DNA of 64,000 nt from Thereva unica (GCA_949987705.1 OX465282.1:127182310-127246309); one strand, 5' to 3'. Positions 20,771 to 34,760 are shown, numbered from the stretch's first letter. Numbers and translations: made by a program. The notes: generated by a model from the letters alone, not told the origin.

Positions 20771-23700
20771 AAAACTATTGTGTAATTAACTAAACTTAGC
20801 ATCCTATCTGTAGGCTAAGTCGGAAATCGTTTCTCATCACTACCGAACAGAAAATCTCATTCCTAAAGACTTTCCGCTCTTGAGCATCCGTCAAGGTATT
20901 TTCTGAACGGGCACAAGAGTCGGGTTCTTTAAATATTCAACAGCGCTAAAAAGGAACCGCACAAATTGTTTGCCCTCTTTAAGTAGATTCCCTGAGGAGT
21001 GTCGTAAAATTTAATCCAAGTAAAAAAAGCACTTACCAATACTAAAATTAATAATGCAATAAATTTTCGACGATAAAGTTTGTCTGCAGGTCAAAAAGTT
21101 TCGCATTCGCCGCCCCTTGGTGAGGTTACGTTAAGCCATGTCTGACGATATCTGACACTTCATAGCCATGTCACATGAAATTGATTTAAGTTCTGAGCCT
21201 TGCCGAAAGAGAGTGAAGCACCTTTACATCATCGTCGGACAAAGCATTTCCCCAACTTTCATTACAGACACGAGTTGCCGCCATTCCGCCAGTGTTTGTC
21301 TAACAAAACTCTCCTCTCGTAAGAATGATTCCCTTCACGGACGATAAAATTGATAGCCATCATTAAATTTCCCTAATGACGTTGGTGTTCCGGTGCCTTC
21401 AGATACTTTAGGAGGGTACGAGTACGTCGCGCTAAATGCCCTACAGTATAACCCTGCGTGACCCCAGCAACAACAGGAATCACTCGACCATTCGCCGGTC
21501 CCTTTGGTCTAATGTTGGCGAGATTTGTGGCTTCATATTTTAATAAAACTTGATAGAGTCATAAAATTTCGGAGTGGTGCAGGTTGACCGCTTCGTCGTC
21601 TTCCAGGTCTTTTGGAGAGCTTCTTTTCACTGGTCGTGAAAAAGGCGTTTTCCGGCGAGTTGTTGAATGCTCCAATAAACGTCAAAAGTCCAGACCTCAA
21701 TCACTCATCAGACGAACGCAATTTTCGGTTAAATAGGACCCAACTGAGGCGGTTTTTACCGTCCATTCATTAGTTTTAGAGGTGCGCGTTGAAAGTTATT
21801 CATCTTTTTGAAACTGCCCACCTTTCATGCACCAAACGTGCGGCCAGTATTACGTCATTTTATGATAGTCCGAATGCTGGTAGAAGAAACACCGCGCCAG
21901 ACAAAGCCACACAGCAAAACAAAACAAAAAACATTGGTCTACCTCGGACCTTGGTATAGGAATTTAAGGCTCCATCTACTTGTGTCCATTCACACTTCTA
22001 CAGCTCTAAGGCGGGGGTAATTAAGCGTCAGCTAAAGACCCTCGACCGCAGCGCGGCTAGCATTGGCGAGTTGGGCGCATGATCAATGAGATACATGAAT
22101 TCTGACAGCTGTCAAAAAATATAGCGATCGCGCTGCTGGAATCTTAACGACAGGTTCAGTCACTACTTCAAGGCTCGTCTCGGAAACTGTGAGATCATTA
22201 ACCGATTGCAAATATGTGAGTCAGCAGCGGCTTTGGATGCGGTATTGTGAATAAATTGATCCAAAACAAAAAACAACGATATCGATCACATCTGACCGCT
22301 AACTGACCATCGACATGTTTTGTTTACTGTTTCGCTGCCAGACAATTGCTTCGTTTTGTTTTTGTGTTTTGCTTAGAAAATTCCGATCGACGATAGTCTT
22401 AACAACTTTTGAAAATTACGTTATTCGTTAAGTTCGATCAGTATTGTTTTTTTTTTGTTGTTTTTATTTCGGACTCTCTATAAAATGAATCACAAGAAAT
22501 GGGTGAGTTCACAGCTTTAATTTCCATATTTAGATGACAAATTCCCTGACCACGGTCTAGAGACGAGCAGACGAGCTCGAATTTTATTGTTCAAGCGACT
22601 TTTAATGTCGGATACAAAATGGCTTAAATCAAACTCTACTTGTGGGTGAGTTCAGCATTATTTTCGTTATGGATAATAGCCTTGTTTTTTTCTTCATTTT
22701 TATTATTATTATTTTGGTTTTGATCACCTTAAAAATTGTTTTATTTCGCAAGTTATAGGCGTAGACACGATAGTCTTTGCCTATTAAATTCCATATTTCA
22801 AAACTAGTTTTTATATTTAATGAAGTAAAATTATGGAATTAGATAACTTGTGACGCAGTATGTTGTTGTGGACGCTACAGCGCTGACAACTATATATTTC
22901 CACATTAAATTTCATACAAATTAGAAGATTAATCCGTCTACGTGACAGGTTAGTGCGCACTGTTAGAAACTCGACTAAGGTGGAGAGTCGTAAGTATTAA
23001 GCCTGTCATTTATAAGGCTTAGATATCACCAATTTGACATTAATTTTAAGTAATTGTTACAAATTGTACCCTTTTTGCTACTATAGCAAAGTGGCTTAAC
23101 ATTTTAATACTTTAACTTCTTAAAATTTCAAATTATCGGTCTTAACAGTTGGTGGTAATATTAGAGCAGCAATCAATCAATTTTTAAGGAGACTTACAGC
23201 AGGCAATATTATTAAGGAGAATTAAATGGTGAAAGTATACTCAAGTTGTTTCAAATCAGTTTATGGAACTTTGAGTAGATTTTAATGGATTTCATATTAA
23301 ATACTAATATTGAAGTAAAAGTTTATATTTGATACTAATTTATGTTTGATTTTAATATTTTCTATGAGGACAGAACTATCCAAAACTATAACAAACAATA
23401 GGTTGAAATCAAAAATGCCAGAACACACTTAGAAATTAATACTATACTTCTATTTCTCTCTAAACGAAACATTAAAACCTCGACCTTCAAAGTCTACAGA
23501 AGTAATTTCCAAGTAATAAGAAAATAAATTGGTCTTATATTAATCAAGTTCAATTCTCAAGATATCTAGAATACCTTGAATTAACAAATTCAGATATTGA
23601 AGGTTATTTGGTATAAAAGAACTCAAGAATTATTCAAAGAGTTGTAAAAAGTTTTAATTAGTAAAAATTCTACCGTTGCATGGTCCAAATTGTGAAGTGG

Positions 23701-23820
23701 CAAAGAGATACCAATCATATAATCATAACAATTTTTAAGTTTAGTGTTTTTTTACTTTTACTGTAGAGATTCGGTGTGGTAATAAGAATTTATGGTCTGC
23801 TTATATCTACGTCAAGCGTG
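20771..23820. other. Noncoding region
   Basis: No coding sequence or transposon protein is recognised. About 20.8-22.2 kb is GC-balanced and lacks obvious repeats. From about 22.4 kb it becomes strongly AT-rich, with poly-T runs. Open frames are under 75 codons. Confidence 0.45.
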
Positions 23821-26800
23821 ACAGACAAGTGTTGTGCTCCACACCGACAGACGCCATTTATTCACATCTAGCGTGCCGTGCCAGACGACAAACACTAGTG
23901 GAAGATTTATCCATAATCCCATTGCCAAAGAAAAGAAAAAAATGTCGGCACGGTTCCGATGCTCTATTCATACTTCCCGGCAGACACCCACAGACACGTA
24001 CAGACATGAACCGCGCATACAAAATATTCTTTCCGCGAATAGTGACCGGGCACGGCCCATGTCTATCCACGTCTGCGCGGTCGTCTCATGGTAAACGTAA
24101 ATATGTTCATACATACTGAAGAATATTATTTTGTCTGCCATACTGGATACCTGTGGATATAAACGAACCTTTAATTGTATAGCGGAAAATGCAGCAGGGT
24201 TTTTCTTACTGCCGAACCGCACAAATGATGTTTACTTACGTGACTATTTTAATCGTTAGAAGCTAGAAAAGTGCAGTCAGATATACTATACAGAGTGCAG
24301 CGGACAATGTGATGCTTTTTAAACTGGCTAGGAAGTTCCTGTATCAGTCCGTTTAAAACTGTTAACTGTTAACTGTTTAACTGTTTAACTGTTTTTTCTG
24401 TTGCTTGTTCGTATTCAGTATTTTTATCATATTTTATACGTATGTTGTCGTATAATTGGGAAGTAATTGGACAATCAATGAACGAGTGTCATCAGGGCTG
24501 AATTTATCCCTAGGCCCGCACCTAGGGCACACAATGCCAGGGGCAAGCGCACGGTAAGAAAAAAATGGCTGATTTGCAAATAAAATGTTTGTGTTGAGTT
24601 ATGAATTCTCTGGTTTTTTATACAGTTTACTGGTGTACATAATTATTGGTGATTGAAGTGGCCTGTAATTTGGTAATGAGTTTGGCAGACGGTAGGTAGG
24701 AGAGTGGTGTTGAGCTTGTGACTGAGTACAATCGGACTGTGACTGAACCGGCGCCTTTCGGTCATCCAATTGGCTGTGGATTGTCGAGGCCCTGCACAAT
24801 GTCAGTACTTTGCTGTCACCCCCACCCTCCGCCTCTACCCTCCGAGTAAACGGCCAGTGCTTTGTTGAAATACGGATCGTAAGTACGTCTATGTCTGCTC
24901 TGTCTTGGAGTATCACCCAGGACATAGAGAAATATGATGAGGCAAATACAGCTGTGAGTTGTATGAATTTTCGACCACCCAGAACTCTAAATAAAAATTA
25001 ACAGACTAAAGTCCGAAGTCCAATGAGAGCACCGCACCGGGTGCTGGCACTCAAAATGGTGCTTATTTTATCAAAAATTAAGAAACACTGCCCTTGCCTT
25101 AAGAAATCCCAAACATTTTGATGTGTGCTACTTCGTTCCAAGTGATCATTTCATTGCAGATTCTTAATTGACCTCAAAAGCGTTCTTTGAAGTCCTAGTT
25201 TAGCTTCAGGAATACTAAAAATACCCACTACCCCATATCAGTTAAACATGGTACTTGCTCGTTGACAATCGTTGAGATTTAGGCCAAAAACTCTTCTGCA
25301 ACGGTGACTTTGTGCAACTGCGCATGATCGTCAGGATTTAACTTCTTCTGGAAAGAATTTGTTTCACTTTTTTTTGTCTTCCGCCTCGATTTCAATTGGC
25401 CAATCCTAAAGCTGTTGTTTTTCGATGGTCTATTTGAAAAAAATAGGTCTTTTGAAATCAGTGGTGCAACGACGCATTTCATGACCAAAATACTACCACT
25501 CTGTCTGTCGTTTGATGGCACGATTTTGCACCTAGTAGAAACAAGACAACGTGGTTTTTTGGGGCGCCTGTCTAGATATACGAATTGTATTCAAGGTGGG
25601 CCGAATATAATAGGTTGTAACAAGGGTGGCTGGCTGAAGGAGAAGAACTTGCCTCTCTTAAGAAATCCAAGGCATTGGGAGGCTTGTTGGGCGATTTGGA
25701 ATATGTGATCATTCCATCCCAGATCCTCCGTTAGGTTTTGCTGTCAGTGCCGTCTAAGGTGTTGACGGATGTAGTTATCTGAATATTTTGATTTCCATCA
25801 ATCACGGCCGATGGAATTGATTAACGCGTGAGTGAGAGATAGGAGGTACATATATCGGTGTTATCGAGAAAGCTGGGTTAAATTAAGTAAAACATGTCTC
25901 TCCACTAAGTTATGGCTAAATCCTACACAAAAACATTTATTGCGGTTATGCGAACGCCACAAGTAGCAAAGTAGCCCAGGGTTATTTAGTCGCCACCGGT
26001 TAGCCTACAGAGTTCGAGCCGAGTAGGTGCGGCCCGTGGAAAGGTCCGACTTGCTGTGTTTACAACCATAAATGCGTGGTTCTAATTTAAATACTAGAGA
26101 TTTAATAAAATTTGAAAAATCTCACGTAGATTATGAGGGAAGGGAGGCGGTCGAGCCAAATCTTACGACTACTTATCAAACGTGGAAGGGGGACGAAAAA
26201 TCGTAAAAATCACCATACGTAATTAATGGAAGACCTTTATCCTTAGTGAAACAGGGAGCGACAGAGTTGGCACTCTTACTAAAGAACGCAACCGTAGATC
26301 ATAGGGTAGAAAGATGCAAAAAGTTCGTTGGTTTTTCATAATGACATGAAGTTTTGTTTGTAAGGGCATAAGCTGGATATGGTGTAGAATGAATTATTGA
26401 TAGTGGGTCTACCTCGACGAAGATCAAGGCGGCGAAGATCAAGGAAGTGTACTATGCCTAAAGATTGACTATATTTTCGCTATTTCCTTAAGGATGGAGA
26501 AGTTGCCCACTATTGTATGGCATATGGGGAGTTATGTATATGCAACTTGTGGGCGGGAGGGCTTTGAGCACCAGTTTGATGAATACTACCCTTGCCGATC
26601 GGACTTGGATAAAAGACACTGAACGCAGGAGGTCCGAGCCTGGATTGGCCAACTAAGCGGTTCCTTCCTGATGTCTCTTAACGCAACGGCTGGGGCGCAG
26701 TATTCCAGGATACTTGATGGCATTCATGTCAGGACACTTGTTGACTTGATTAGATGAGTCGGCCTGCATGTGCTCTGTAAGTGGCCCGCGATAGGTCGAA

Positions 26801-29800
26801 CAGTCAAGTCTAAGCAACAAGCCACTGGTCAGACTACTGGGCGGTCTGGCCTACAAATATGAGGTACAATGAACAATAGGCCAAGCCACGTGGCCGCAGT
26901 ACATTTGGACCCAATACCCTACCAAAGAAGCAGAAGATTGCATACACTGATAGATTGCAATCTAAGTCAGTATCAAAGGAGATTTAGCTCATAATTAGTG
27001 CAAAAATAGTTGCCACATTCTAGTATTTGGCACACAGCTATTCGTGTGAGGCCTATGAATGAATTTTTTTTGTAATGATGCTTCACTCGCTTATGGTTGA
27101 TGAGCTCAGCTAAAGAAGGCCCTGAATACGGTCATAGGAACTACATTACTAGTGTACCAATAGTGGTGTAGTTACCACCAAAATCCAACATTGTCTTCAC
27201 TCAGTTTTCGATCTTCTCAACACTTCTAGATTGTTAGTTTCTAGAATCTATCTTACACAAGATCGCACATGTGTAGGCCTATAAATATAAAGCATTTATG
27301 CATAAATCTAGCAAAAAATAAAACTATTCGATTTTCAAATCTAACTCTAAAATGCGAATGAATATCCTCAAAAGAAAAAAAAACAACATTTATCTGAACC
27401 AAAATAAATCGCATCAAGCAAAACTTAAACACGTATTCATAATCTCCTCAGATAAAATAAAGCTGAGTTATTTTTATAAAATAAATTACATACGTATCTA
27501 AATAAAATATATCTAAATGACCATAAATTTTGTTAACTGCCATACAGCAATGATAAAATAGACCCAGGAGCTTTCGGTGTCTCTATGGCAAAATAAAACA
27601 AAAAATGCCAGAATATTTTTCTCCTTGCTGCTCGTCCTCCTGATTCAGGATAAAAATTGCCTCCCAAAAGAGGCACCGCCGAGGATAGCCATGAGGAGGC
27701 TCCTCGGTATTGATCAGAATGATATCAAATCATCATTGTCGATATGAGAGAATTGTTTTATCCTTTTTTTTGGGTGTGTTTGTGTGTGTGTTTTAGTAAA
27801 TCATTCATTTATCCATCACGGGGTGAAAGGGGAGCACACAAATTACGGAGTTTTATTTGTTTTATGGCGGATTTTAAGTGGAAGACATTAAGCTCCGCGA
27901 CGGGTGAAAATTTGTCACGTTAAGCGAGCATTTAGTCGCAAATTATTCACAAGAGAGAGAACACAGCACTTGATCGGCCATTATTAGTTCAAAGACTTTC
28001 TATCTATTAAATTGTATATAAACCGTTACGTTGGAGATAGATTAAATTAGCCAGAAAGCATAAATTATTCTAATTTTAGATACATTCACCACTCGTGAAA
28101 ATCTTGAGACAGAATTTATCTGAGAATACGTGAAAAAAAAGAAGAATTATTTCAGATTTTCTCTCTCCTGTTTTTAAACAATGGCCTTTGGTTTGGTCTT
28201 GAGTAAGGCTGGGCGGGAAAAAAAACTGTTCAGAAAATAAAATCACGACGAAAAGATTAAGATTTCTGTGAGCGAATAAATCAGAATCAGAACAGCGGAG
28301 CAGAACAGCAGGCAGCACACGCTGACACTAAGTCCGTTGGGAATTTACTGCCGAACTGCCGACTCATTGTCATCGTTTCTGTGAAAGTACTTAAGGCCTC
28401 ACGAAATTTAATTACCTGCTCCTTGAAATGGCAATTCATTAAATTTTTAAACGTCATGTACCAGCACGCAACGCCATCACGGATAGCACAGAATTAAAAG
28501 AGCGCTTTTTTTGTTGATAAAATGATTCCATGACAGGCTAAATGGCGACGCGGGTGCTGCTCTCTACAAAAAGTATACTCTTTCTTCATTGTCCTGATTC
28601 ACAACGAGCATAATCCTATACCATGGAGCTGTATGGCCCTACCCCACAGCCCTGGGTGTGGACTAATACCCGCTTCAAGGACTCATATGCCAAAAGTAAG
28701 AAGGCATTAATCTTCTAGCAAATCTGGGATTAGCACCTATTTGTTGACTCGTTATGACTACTACGACCTATTGACCGATCCACGGGGAATTTGCTAATCT
28801 TCGTGTGTAAAAATGGTCAGAGTTTCCCCCTCCCCCGGTTCTGTGCTGGTGGTGCTGAAGGAGCACTGAACTATTTGTAGGATTTTCTGGCTTTAGTATA
28901 AACAAATCGGGTGATGACTCGGGGTCATATTTAGATTACAGCATTTGTAGCCAGAATAAACTGGGTTATTGTTTACATTGTTTGTTTATATTGTTGGCAT
29001 GTGCTGTAGTGCCTTGGATATTGTTGAATCTTCAATGAAATATGAATGGGGAAATTGGAGTGTGCTTAACAGGTCGGTGAGTTTTGGTATGAGGAAGCTG
29101 CTTTAAGCTTAAAAATAAAATGAGAAATTAAGGTAAGATTAATAAAGAGTGATTAAATGAAGGTCTGAAATTTGATGTTGAAAGAAAATACACTTAATAT
29201 GCACTTTTCTAGTTGCCCCTATAAATGGTGCCCATTTCCTCAACGAGCTATATGACATTTTGGAAACCAAGCGGCTACGGTTGATTCGGCTATTCCAGAC
29301 CACTTCTTCCTCTTTCTTCAAAGGTTCGTTTTGCCTATTTGGTCTATTGTGCCAAACCCGTCGTTAAAAACCTTCCAGATTACGTCGATATAGCTTATAA
29401 TTGATTTGGGATTCATATCCTAAATCTCCCTAGAACCGAGGAAGCCGTAATGGAGGAGACTCAATCTACTACTCCCTATAGCTTCACACAGGCTTCGCAG
29501 AACTAGAAACTACAACCAAAAACTTCCTTAGATGATAATTGAGCGAACAGTAGCCCATCAGGAGCTCTGTTATTCTTTTTAGCTTCCACCTCTTGAAATT
29601 TATAATTTTGTCCGCTTTAAGACCGGGTGCATATTGAGATGCAGGCGACACAGGCACGGTTTTTGTATCTCGTGCATTTTAAAGGAGAACCGCAAGTGAC
29701 ACGACTACTGACACTTGTGGATGGAACACAGAAACTGTGTGACACGTGCGGCGTAAGTACTTTTTTTAATTGGAAGAAAAATTATTCGAATTAGTTCAAA

Positions 29801-29940
29801 ATAACCCGAAATTATAAGTCATCATCCGAATCTGTCTCAGAGGTTAATGTAGATATTCCGCCATCTCAAAACTATGTACTTTCGTCAAGCTGTCTAGCAA
29901 AATTGTTCCCCGATGTTCTTAAATAACTGTGTTATACCCT
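23821..29940. other. Noncoding region with minor repeats
   Basis: No gene is recognised. The segment from 23.83 to 24.12 kb has overlapping 85-96 codon frames on both strands and repeated CAGACA/CCGTGCC phrases. That may be an unresolved MITE, but I could not pair its ends. Frames of up to 108 codons at 24.6-25.7 kb have no recognised domain. A (GT)n-like tract lies near 27,775. The 27.6-28.6 kb part looks non-repetitive. Confidence 0.4.
24350..24393. repeat. AACTGTT short tandem repeat
   Basis: About five units of a 7-8 bp word (AACTGTT / AACTGTTT) in direct repetition, ending in a T run. No function is suggested. Confidence 0.8.
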
Positions 29941-29944
29941 AGAC

Positions 29945-30687
29945 CAGCGGTCGGCAAACTATGGCACGCGTGCCACTATTTGACCCCCGAGATAATCTGT
30001 GATGGCACGCCACATTCGACAATCGCATTGGCATGCCCTTTCATATCCATGCGCGACTACTATAGAGGCATGCGCACTTGCTACTCTGATATGTATGTAT
30101 CAGAGTTCACAGACGTACACATTACGTATGGAATATACCTTACCGCAGCCGCCGGGGGACTCAGATCACGCGTCCGTTGATATAAAGACCCCACTCAGTC
30201 ATTCATATACCGGCCGCCGCAGGCCATGGCCTGAAGGTTTCTCGTATGGAGGCCAAGTATCACCCTACACTCACCGGCCGTCAACTGTATAAGAAAACTG
30301 CCAAAAATCTTTATGTTTATGGCTATTTATCGTCAGTCCGGGCGTCAAGATCTAAACTTTTATTTAGTCTGAAGTTTTCGTTGAGGCCATCAAGAGTTTT
30401 TCACTTGAATTAACAACCTGCCACGCTAAACTGCTGTCCGTCGTCGCTAAACCTGTGTTTATGTAAGGAATCATGAAGTAAGACTGAGTAATGTGTGGCC
30501 TTGATCGGGCCGCACCTGTTTGTGAATTGTTTGTGTGGTCTTATAGTTTCTCTGTGAAAAGTTTTCACTACACAAATAAAATTATCTTTATATACAATGG
30601 TTTTTTTTGTTTGGGGCACGCTTAATGTGCATTGGTTTTAATTATCTGTTTTGTGACACGCCAATGCATTTGGGTTGCCGACCATCC
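29945..30687. mobile_element. Non-autonomous hAT-like element carrying a nested MITE
   Basis: The left end CAGCGGTCGGCAAACTATGG is a typical hAT-like terminus. The right end GGGTTGCCGACCATCC is an imperfect inverted counterpart. Inside, GGCACGCGTGCCAC near the left and GTGACACGCCAATGCATT near the right provide subterminal inverted words. No transposase is encoded. I could not find an 8-bp target duplication, so the exact ends are uncertain. A different element (30,185-30,542) sits inside, so the original element was about 0.38 kb. Confidence 0.65.
30185..30542. mobile_element. 358-bp MITE nested in the hAT-like element
   Basis: Begins AAGACCCCACTCAGTC and ends TTGTGTGGTCTT, with ATA on both sides (30,182-30,184 and 30,543-30,545). 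Internal phrases recur in the 508-bp MITE at 56,951-57,458: GGCCATGGCCTGAAGGTTTC, TTCGTTGAGGCCATCAAGAG, TTGAATTAACA and GGCCTTGATCGGGCCG. The two are members of one family. The terminal inverted repeat is short and partly eroded. No coding capacity is seen. Confidence 0.75.
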
Positions 30688-30869
30688 TTAATCCTTTTTT
30701 CCATATCTTTTATATGGGGCTACGTCATTCTGACGTCAGAATCCGGATTAAGGGTGCTAGTCTTTTTTGTGCTGCCCTACTCTGCGCTTACTGCGTAACA
30801 CAGCTTAATATGCGCCTTTGCTAGCTTTGTCGATTCAAATCTGATTTTCCGATTCAAATCTGATCACGG

Positions 30870-31560
30870 TCGGTGATAGGAAAACCAACTGTTTTGGGCT
30901 TATTCGCTTTTACCAAGCTATTGGCCGGGATTTGTGTTTTCGTAGTGCGAACACCAACCTTGTCGGTCTTTGTGCCACAAACATTATGCTGGCGGAAATA
31001 CATTCATCGATTGAGAAATTCTTGTAAGTCGCCATTCAAGTACTTCGGAACTTAATGCGATTTGCGTAGAGCAGTCAATTCTGAGCAAGAGATAAGAGAT
31101 AAATGTTATGTACAAAATTGAATCTTACCGTATGAAATGAATTCGTTTTAAAATACGATTTTTAGCAATTGATCAAAGTCGACTCACCTGAAAGAAAAAT
31201 AAAAAGAATATTGTTAGTAAAAATTCAATTTCTATTTAACAAAAATAGAGAGAATATACAAAAATAAATAAATTATGAATTCTAGTGTTAAGTTTAAGTT
31301 GGCAGCACTGTATACATGATTGCCATGGAAAATTCAGATGGTATCAAATAGTTACTACGAAAATCGTTTGAGGATAAAAAGAACACCTAGTCAAGCCTCG
31401 GCCACACAAACCAGGGCCAAGGAACTTCTTCCCTTCTTCCAAGCCACTGACTGGGATTTGTGTTTCCATAGTAAGAACGTCAATTCTGTTTCTCGGACGG
31501 AAAGGCTTTTGTTTATTCCTAATTCTAACGTTAGTTTCAATCTAAGGAAGCCGCCTACAG
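30870..31560 (+). repeat. Dispersed repeat module upstream of a LINE, copies 2 and 3
   Basis: GGGCTTATTCGCTTTTACCA plus GGCCGGGATTTGTGTTTTCG occurs near 30,895-30,945. GTCGACTCACCTGAAAGAAA occurs near 31,180. CCAAGCCACTGACTGGGATT plus TGTGTTTCCATAG occurs near 31,440. These match the blocks at 6.6-6.8 kb in the same orientation, and here too a LINE reverse transcriptase remnant follows. The GGGATTTGTGTTTTC block occurs twice, about 540 bp apart, which suggests a repeated 5' unit. No recognised protein is encoded. Confidence 0.55.
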
Positions 31561-31689
31561 AGGGGAGAGGGCTTCATTGGAACACTTAAATAATACTACC
31601 GCTGGCAGTAGAAATTTCATTCTATGAAAAATAAGTTTACTTCAACTACAACCCATAATTTCACGTGCTTTACTTCATCCGCATCAACT

Positions 31690-31890
31690 AAGGAAAGGCG
31701 ACTCAAAAAGCTGAACATCTACTGGTCCAGATAATAAACCCCAATGCCATACATCTTCGCTTTGAGGGGTTTAGCTTTGTTGCTCTAGATATCTCAAAGG
31801 CTTTGGATGGAACATACTTGTGGACTAAATCCCAAACTGCAAGAATCGACTCTTAGAAATCACTGTTTTTTGGCTAGTAAATAGTGTGAA
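31690..31890 (+). mobile_element. LINE reverse transcriptase scrap
   Basis: FSFVALDISKALDGTYLWTK (about 31,768-31,830) is the finger/palm motif of jockey/CR1-group reverse transcriptases, normally VALDISKAFDxVWH. Stops follow within 30 codons. It probably belongs to the same family as the LINE at 7.1-8.1 kb, since the same repeat module precedes both. Confidence 0.7.
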
Positions 31891-34430
31891 TATATTAAGT
31901 ATAAAGATTATCTTTTCAAAATCATAAAAAAAAATTATATAACTAAATAAACTAAACAGCAAAATCAACTTATTCAATTATGCTTCCTATGCCATTCCAA
32001 AGAAGCAGTAAAAATCCATCGAAGCTGGGGAAAAACTATTGACAATTAAAGTCATCCCCCTCAGTTTTATGATATATTATCAAATTTGTAAGTAATTCAT
32101 ATACATATTTATTGTGACATGCGCTGTTTAGTTCTACATGGAATCCCCTACATCTATCGGCAATATTTCTTGGCAGTTTATTTACTAAAAAAGCGTTATC
32201 TCTAGTACTAAATCTATAACATTATTTATTATGACCCTAGCCCAAAATACATTAGAATCGTCATTCTTCTGTTAGATATTCGTACAACATAACTAATGGG
32301 GGGGGGAGAAAGATAGCAAAGTAGAATCCTCTTAAAGCAACCCCTTTCATAATATTGTAGATGACGAGGGGAATAGCGATGACAAACACTCTGTACATGT
32401 CATCTTGTTCCTATGACTCTTCTTAATATCGCAAAATATTTTTTTTGACTTAAAGCTGCTTAAATGATTGCTTTGAAAATGCAGCAAATCCTAATTCCTT
32501 TATCCTTTTTTCATATATCTATTCCTAACTTTGGACCATCTCACTTATTGTCGATCCAAGCCAATTCTATTTGCATTCCTTACCAATTTCGCTCTCCTTT
32601 CCCCCCACCGCAAAACATCGTTTACAATAAAAAATAAAATATTCAGCATCACTGCGAGATAAAAACGATCCCTCAAGGAATCAATTATATCATCATCACA
32701 TGTATTTTTAATAAGGCTCGAAGCAACATTATGATACAACAAAAGATTGCACACAGTCATTCAGTTCGCTCGCTCTCTCCAAAGGTTGGTCACGTACGTC
32801 ATTAATGGATGCTATCTCAGATTCCTCATAAATTTCGTGGTCGGAATAATATTTGCTTCTTGTTTTATAGCGTTTCCCTTAAAATATTTCATCTCTAGTG
32901 TTTCAAGGCTATTTGCTTGGTAAGTAGATTGTCGAAAGCCAACATGGGAGTTCATAGGTTATAATCGGCCCTAGACCAACCATAGACTGGAAAAGTTTAG
33001 ACATGCAGACGAGCTTAACTCTATGTTATATGGAGAAGATTATGGTTTATGCGGGGGAGGAGCAGCAGAATATTGGGCTAGACTTTGCCTTGGTTATGGC
33101 TTGTTTTAACTTTCCTATTGAATTTGAGAAGAATGTTAATCTGAATATTTTATTTTTTATTGCGGTCATTACGTAAATTAAGGCACTTTAGCACTTGATT
33201 TTCGTAATCCAGAGTGGTCTAGGGTCGTTATAGTTAGACTTAATTCTTATAATTTAACGAAACTTAATGTTTGGAAGAGATTTTCAGTATTCATAACCTT
33301 AAAAAATAGGAAAAACGAATCATAGAACATGACTAATACTAAAATAGGATATAGCCAAAGCTTCGGTCAACATCCAACAGTTCCTAAAGATATTGTGTTA
33401 GATGAGCGAGGCATTTGCTTTCAGTGTTTCAATGTCTGGTCTTTTCAAACTTCAAGCTTTAGTAAAAGATTGGGAGGAAGCACACGTGAGAATCCCTCCT
33501 CCGTAGTTAACTCTACTGTCTTTGTTAGACCTTAGACTCATTTCATTTACAAATCCTTAATGAATTGAACTACATTTGAAGGTGTTAACTTCCAGAGATT
33601 GTTGATTTAACTAATTTTATTATCTTATCTGTATGCAATGGAATTAAACTGGTTAAAGCATACCGAACCGTAAAAAGGCCAATACTACTCGATATATCCA
33701 CAACCTGGAGATTGAAAATAACTATGGACATCTCCAATGGCGATTTGAAAGGAATCTTGTCCTTCGTCGTGTTACTTGTATAAATGTCCGAATGTCATAA
33801 AAAATATATAAAAGTTGACAGGCTTCCATGGGGATGATATCTTCAACATAACAGTGATGACGAATACAGAGATTCAGGAACCCCAAAAACAATATAGATG
33901 GTGTAGACGATGAATTTAGAGTTTCAGGTGTGAAAATCTGGAATACCCAAGCCAGAGTTCGAGAATTCTAGGAAAAATGTTCTGGGAAACCATAGGAATA
34001 AGAGTGGTTAGTTCGGTCTTATTGCATGCAGTGCCAGTTGGGACTATTCGGTGTGTCTTTTATTGATACGTGCCTGCAGCTAACTGCATTTAGAAAAGTA
34101 GAATTTATGCATAACTCCGCCTTCGTCTGATCCCAAGTCCGGGGTGTGAAAGGAGGAGGGTGGTCGACCTGCGAAATTGACCAGAATCGGGAAAACCGAA
34201 GAAACTAGGCAAAAAACCGCATTTTTTAAAGCGGCACCAACAGCAGGGTATCCGACGCTAACGGGTCAAATAAGAAGAAGAACTTTTACGTATTCGTACC
34301 GTGTCTGTTTCGTGCCAAGCGCGTGCGAGACGTTTTTACTCATGAGCACCGAGCCTGTTTTGGGTGCCGTCCACGCGTTTTAACGCCGAGAGTGCCTGTT
34401 GCAGACTAGAAGTGGGCGATTTTTAGTTTT
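31891..34430. other. AT-rich noncoding region
   Basis: No gene or transposon protein is recognised. A G9 run lies near 32,299. Open frames are at most about 70 codons. The 34.1-34.4 kb part is more GC-rich and directly precedes a LINE fragment. Confidence 0.45.
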
Positions 34431-34760
34431 ACTTGGGATCACTGCTTCAGGTTTGATGATTCACCGTTGGCCCAGAATGTCCGAACGATCGAGAGAACGT
34501 GGAGAATATCCTTTTTACATGCCTGAGGTTTGCGGAGCACAGGGTTGTACCTACTGGAAATAGTCGCCAAGGGTGCAGCTAATAGGGGAGAACAACCTGG
34601 ACCAGATGATGAGGTCCGTGTGGAGAATGATGGGAGTGGCGCTGAAAGCCAGAAGGTTAATCAATGCGAAGCATTTACGGGTCACGTTGATGATACAAGG
34701 CCGAAGTACCTAATGCCTTCACGGCTCATACCAGTCTGGACTAAAATGTCATGTAAAAGT
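34430..34760 (+). mobile_element. R1-like LINE C-terminal fragment
   Basis: Reading across frames gives ECPNDRENVENILFTCLRFA, then EHRVV and an NLDQMMRSVWRMM-like end followed by ALKARR. These match the zinc-knuckle and final residues of R1-group LINE ORF2 proteins. It covers only about the last 100 residues, with frameshifts. The sequence after 34,760 may be its 3' UTR but has no identifiable end. Confidence 0.7.

Noticed and set aside
23830..24220. Overlapping 70-96 codon frames on both strands with CAGACA phrases
   Set aside because: I tried to read it as a gene and as a MITE. No domain was found, and the candidate inverted ends could not be paired.
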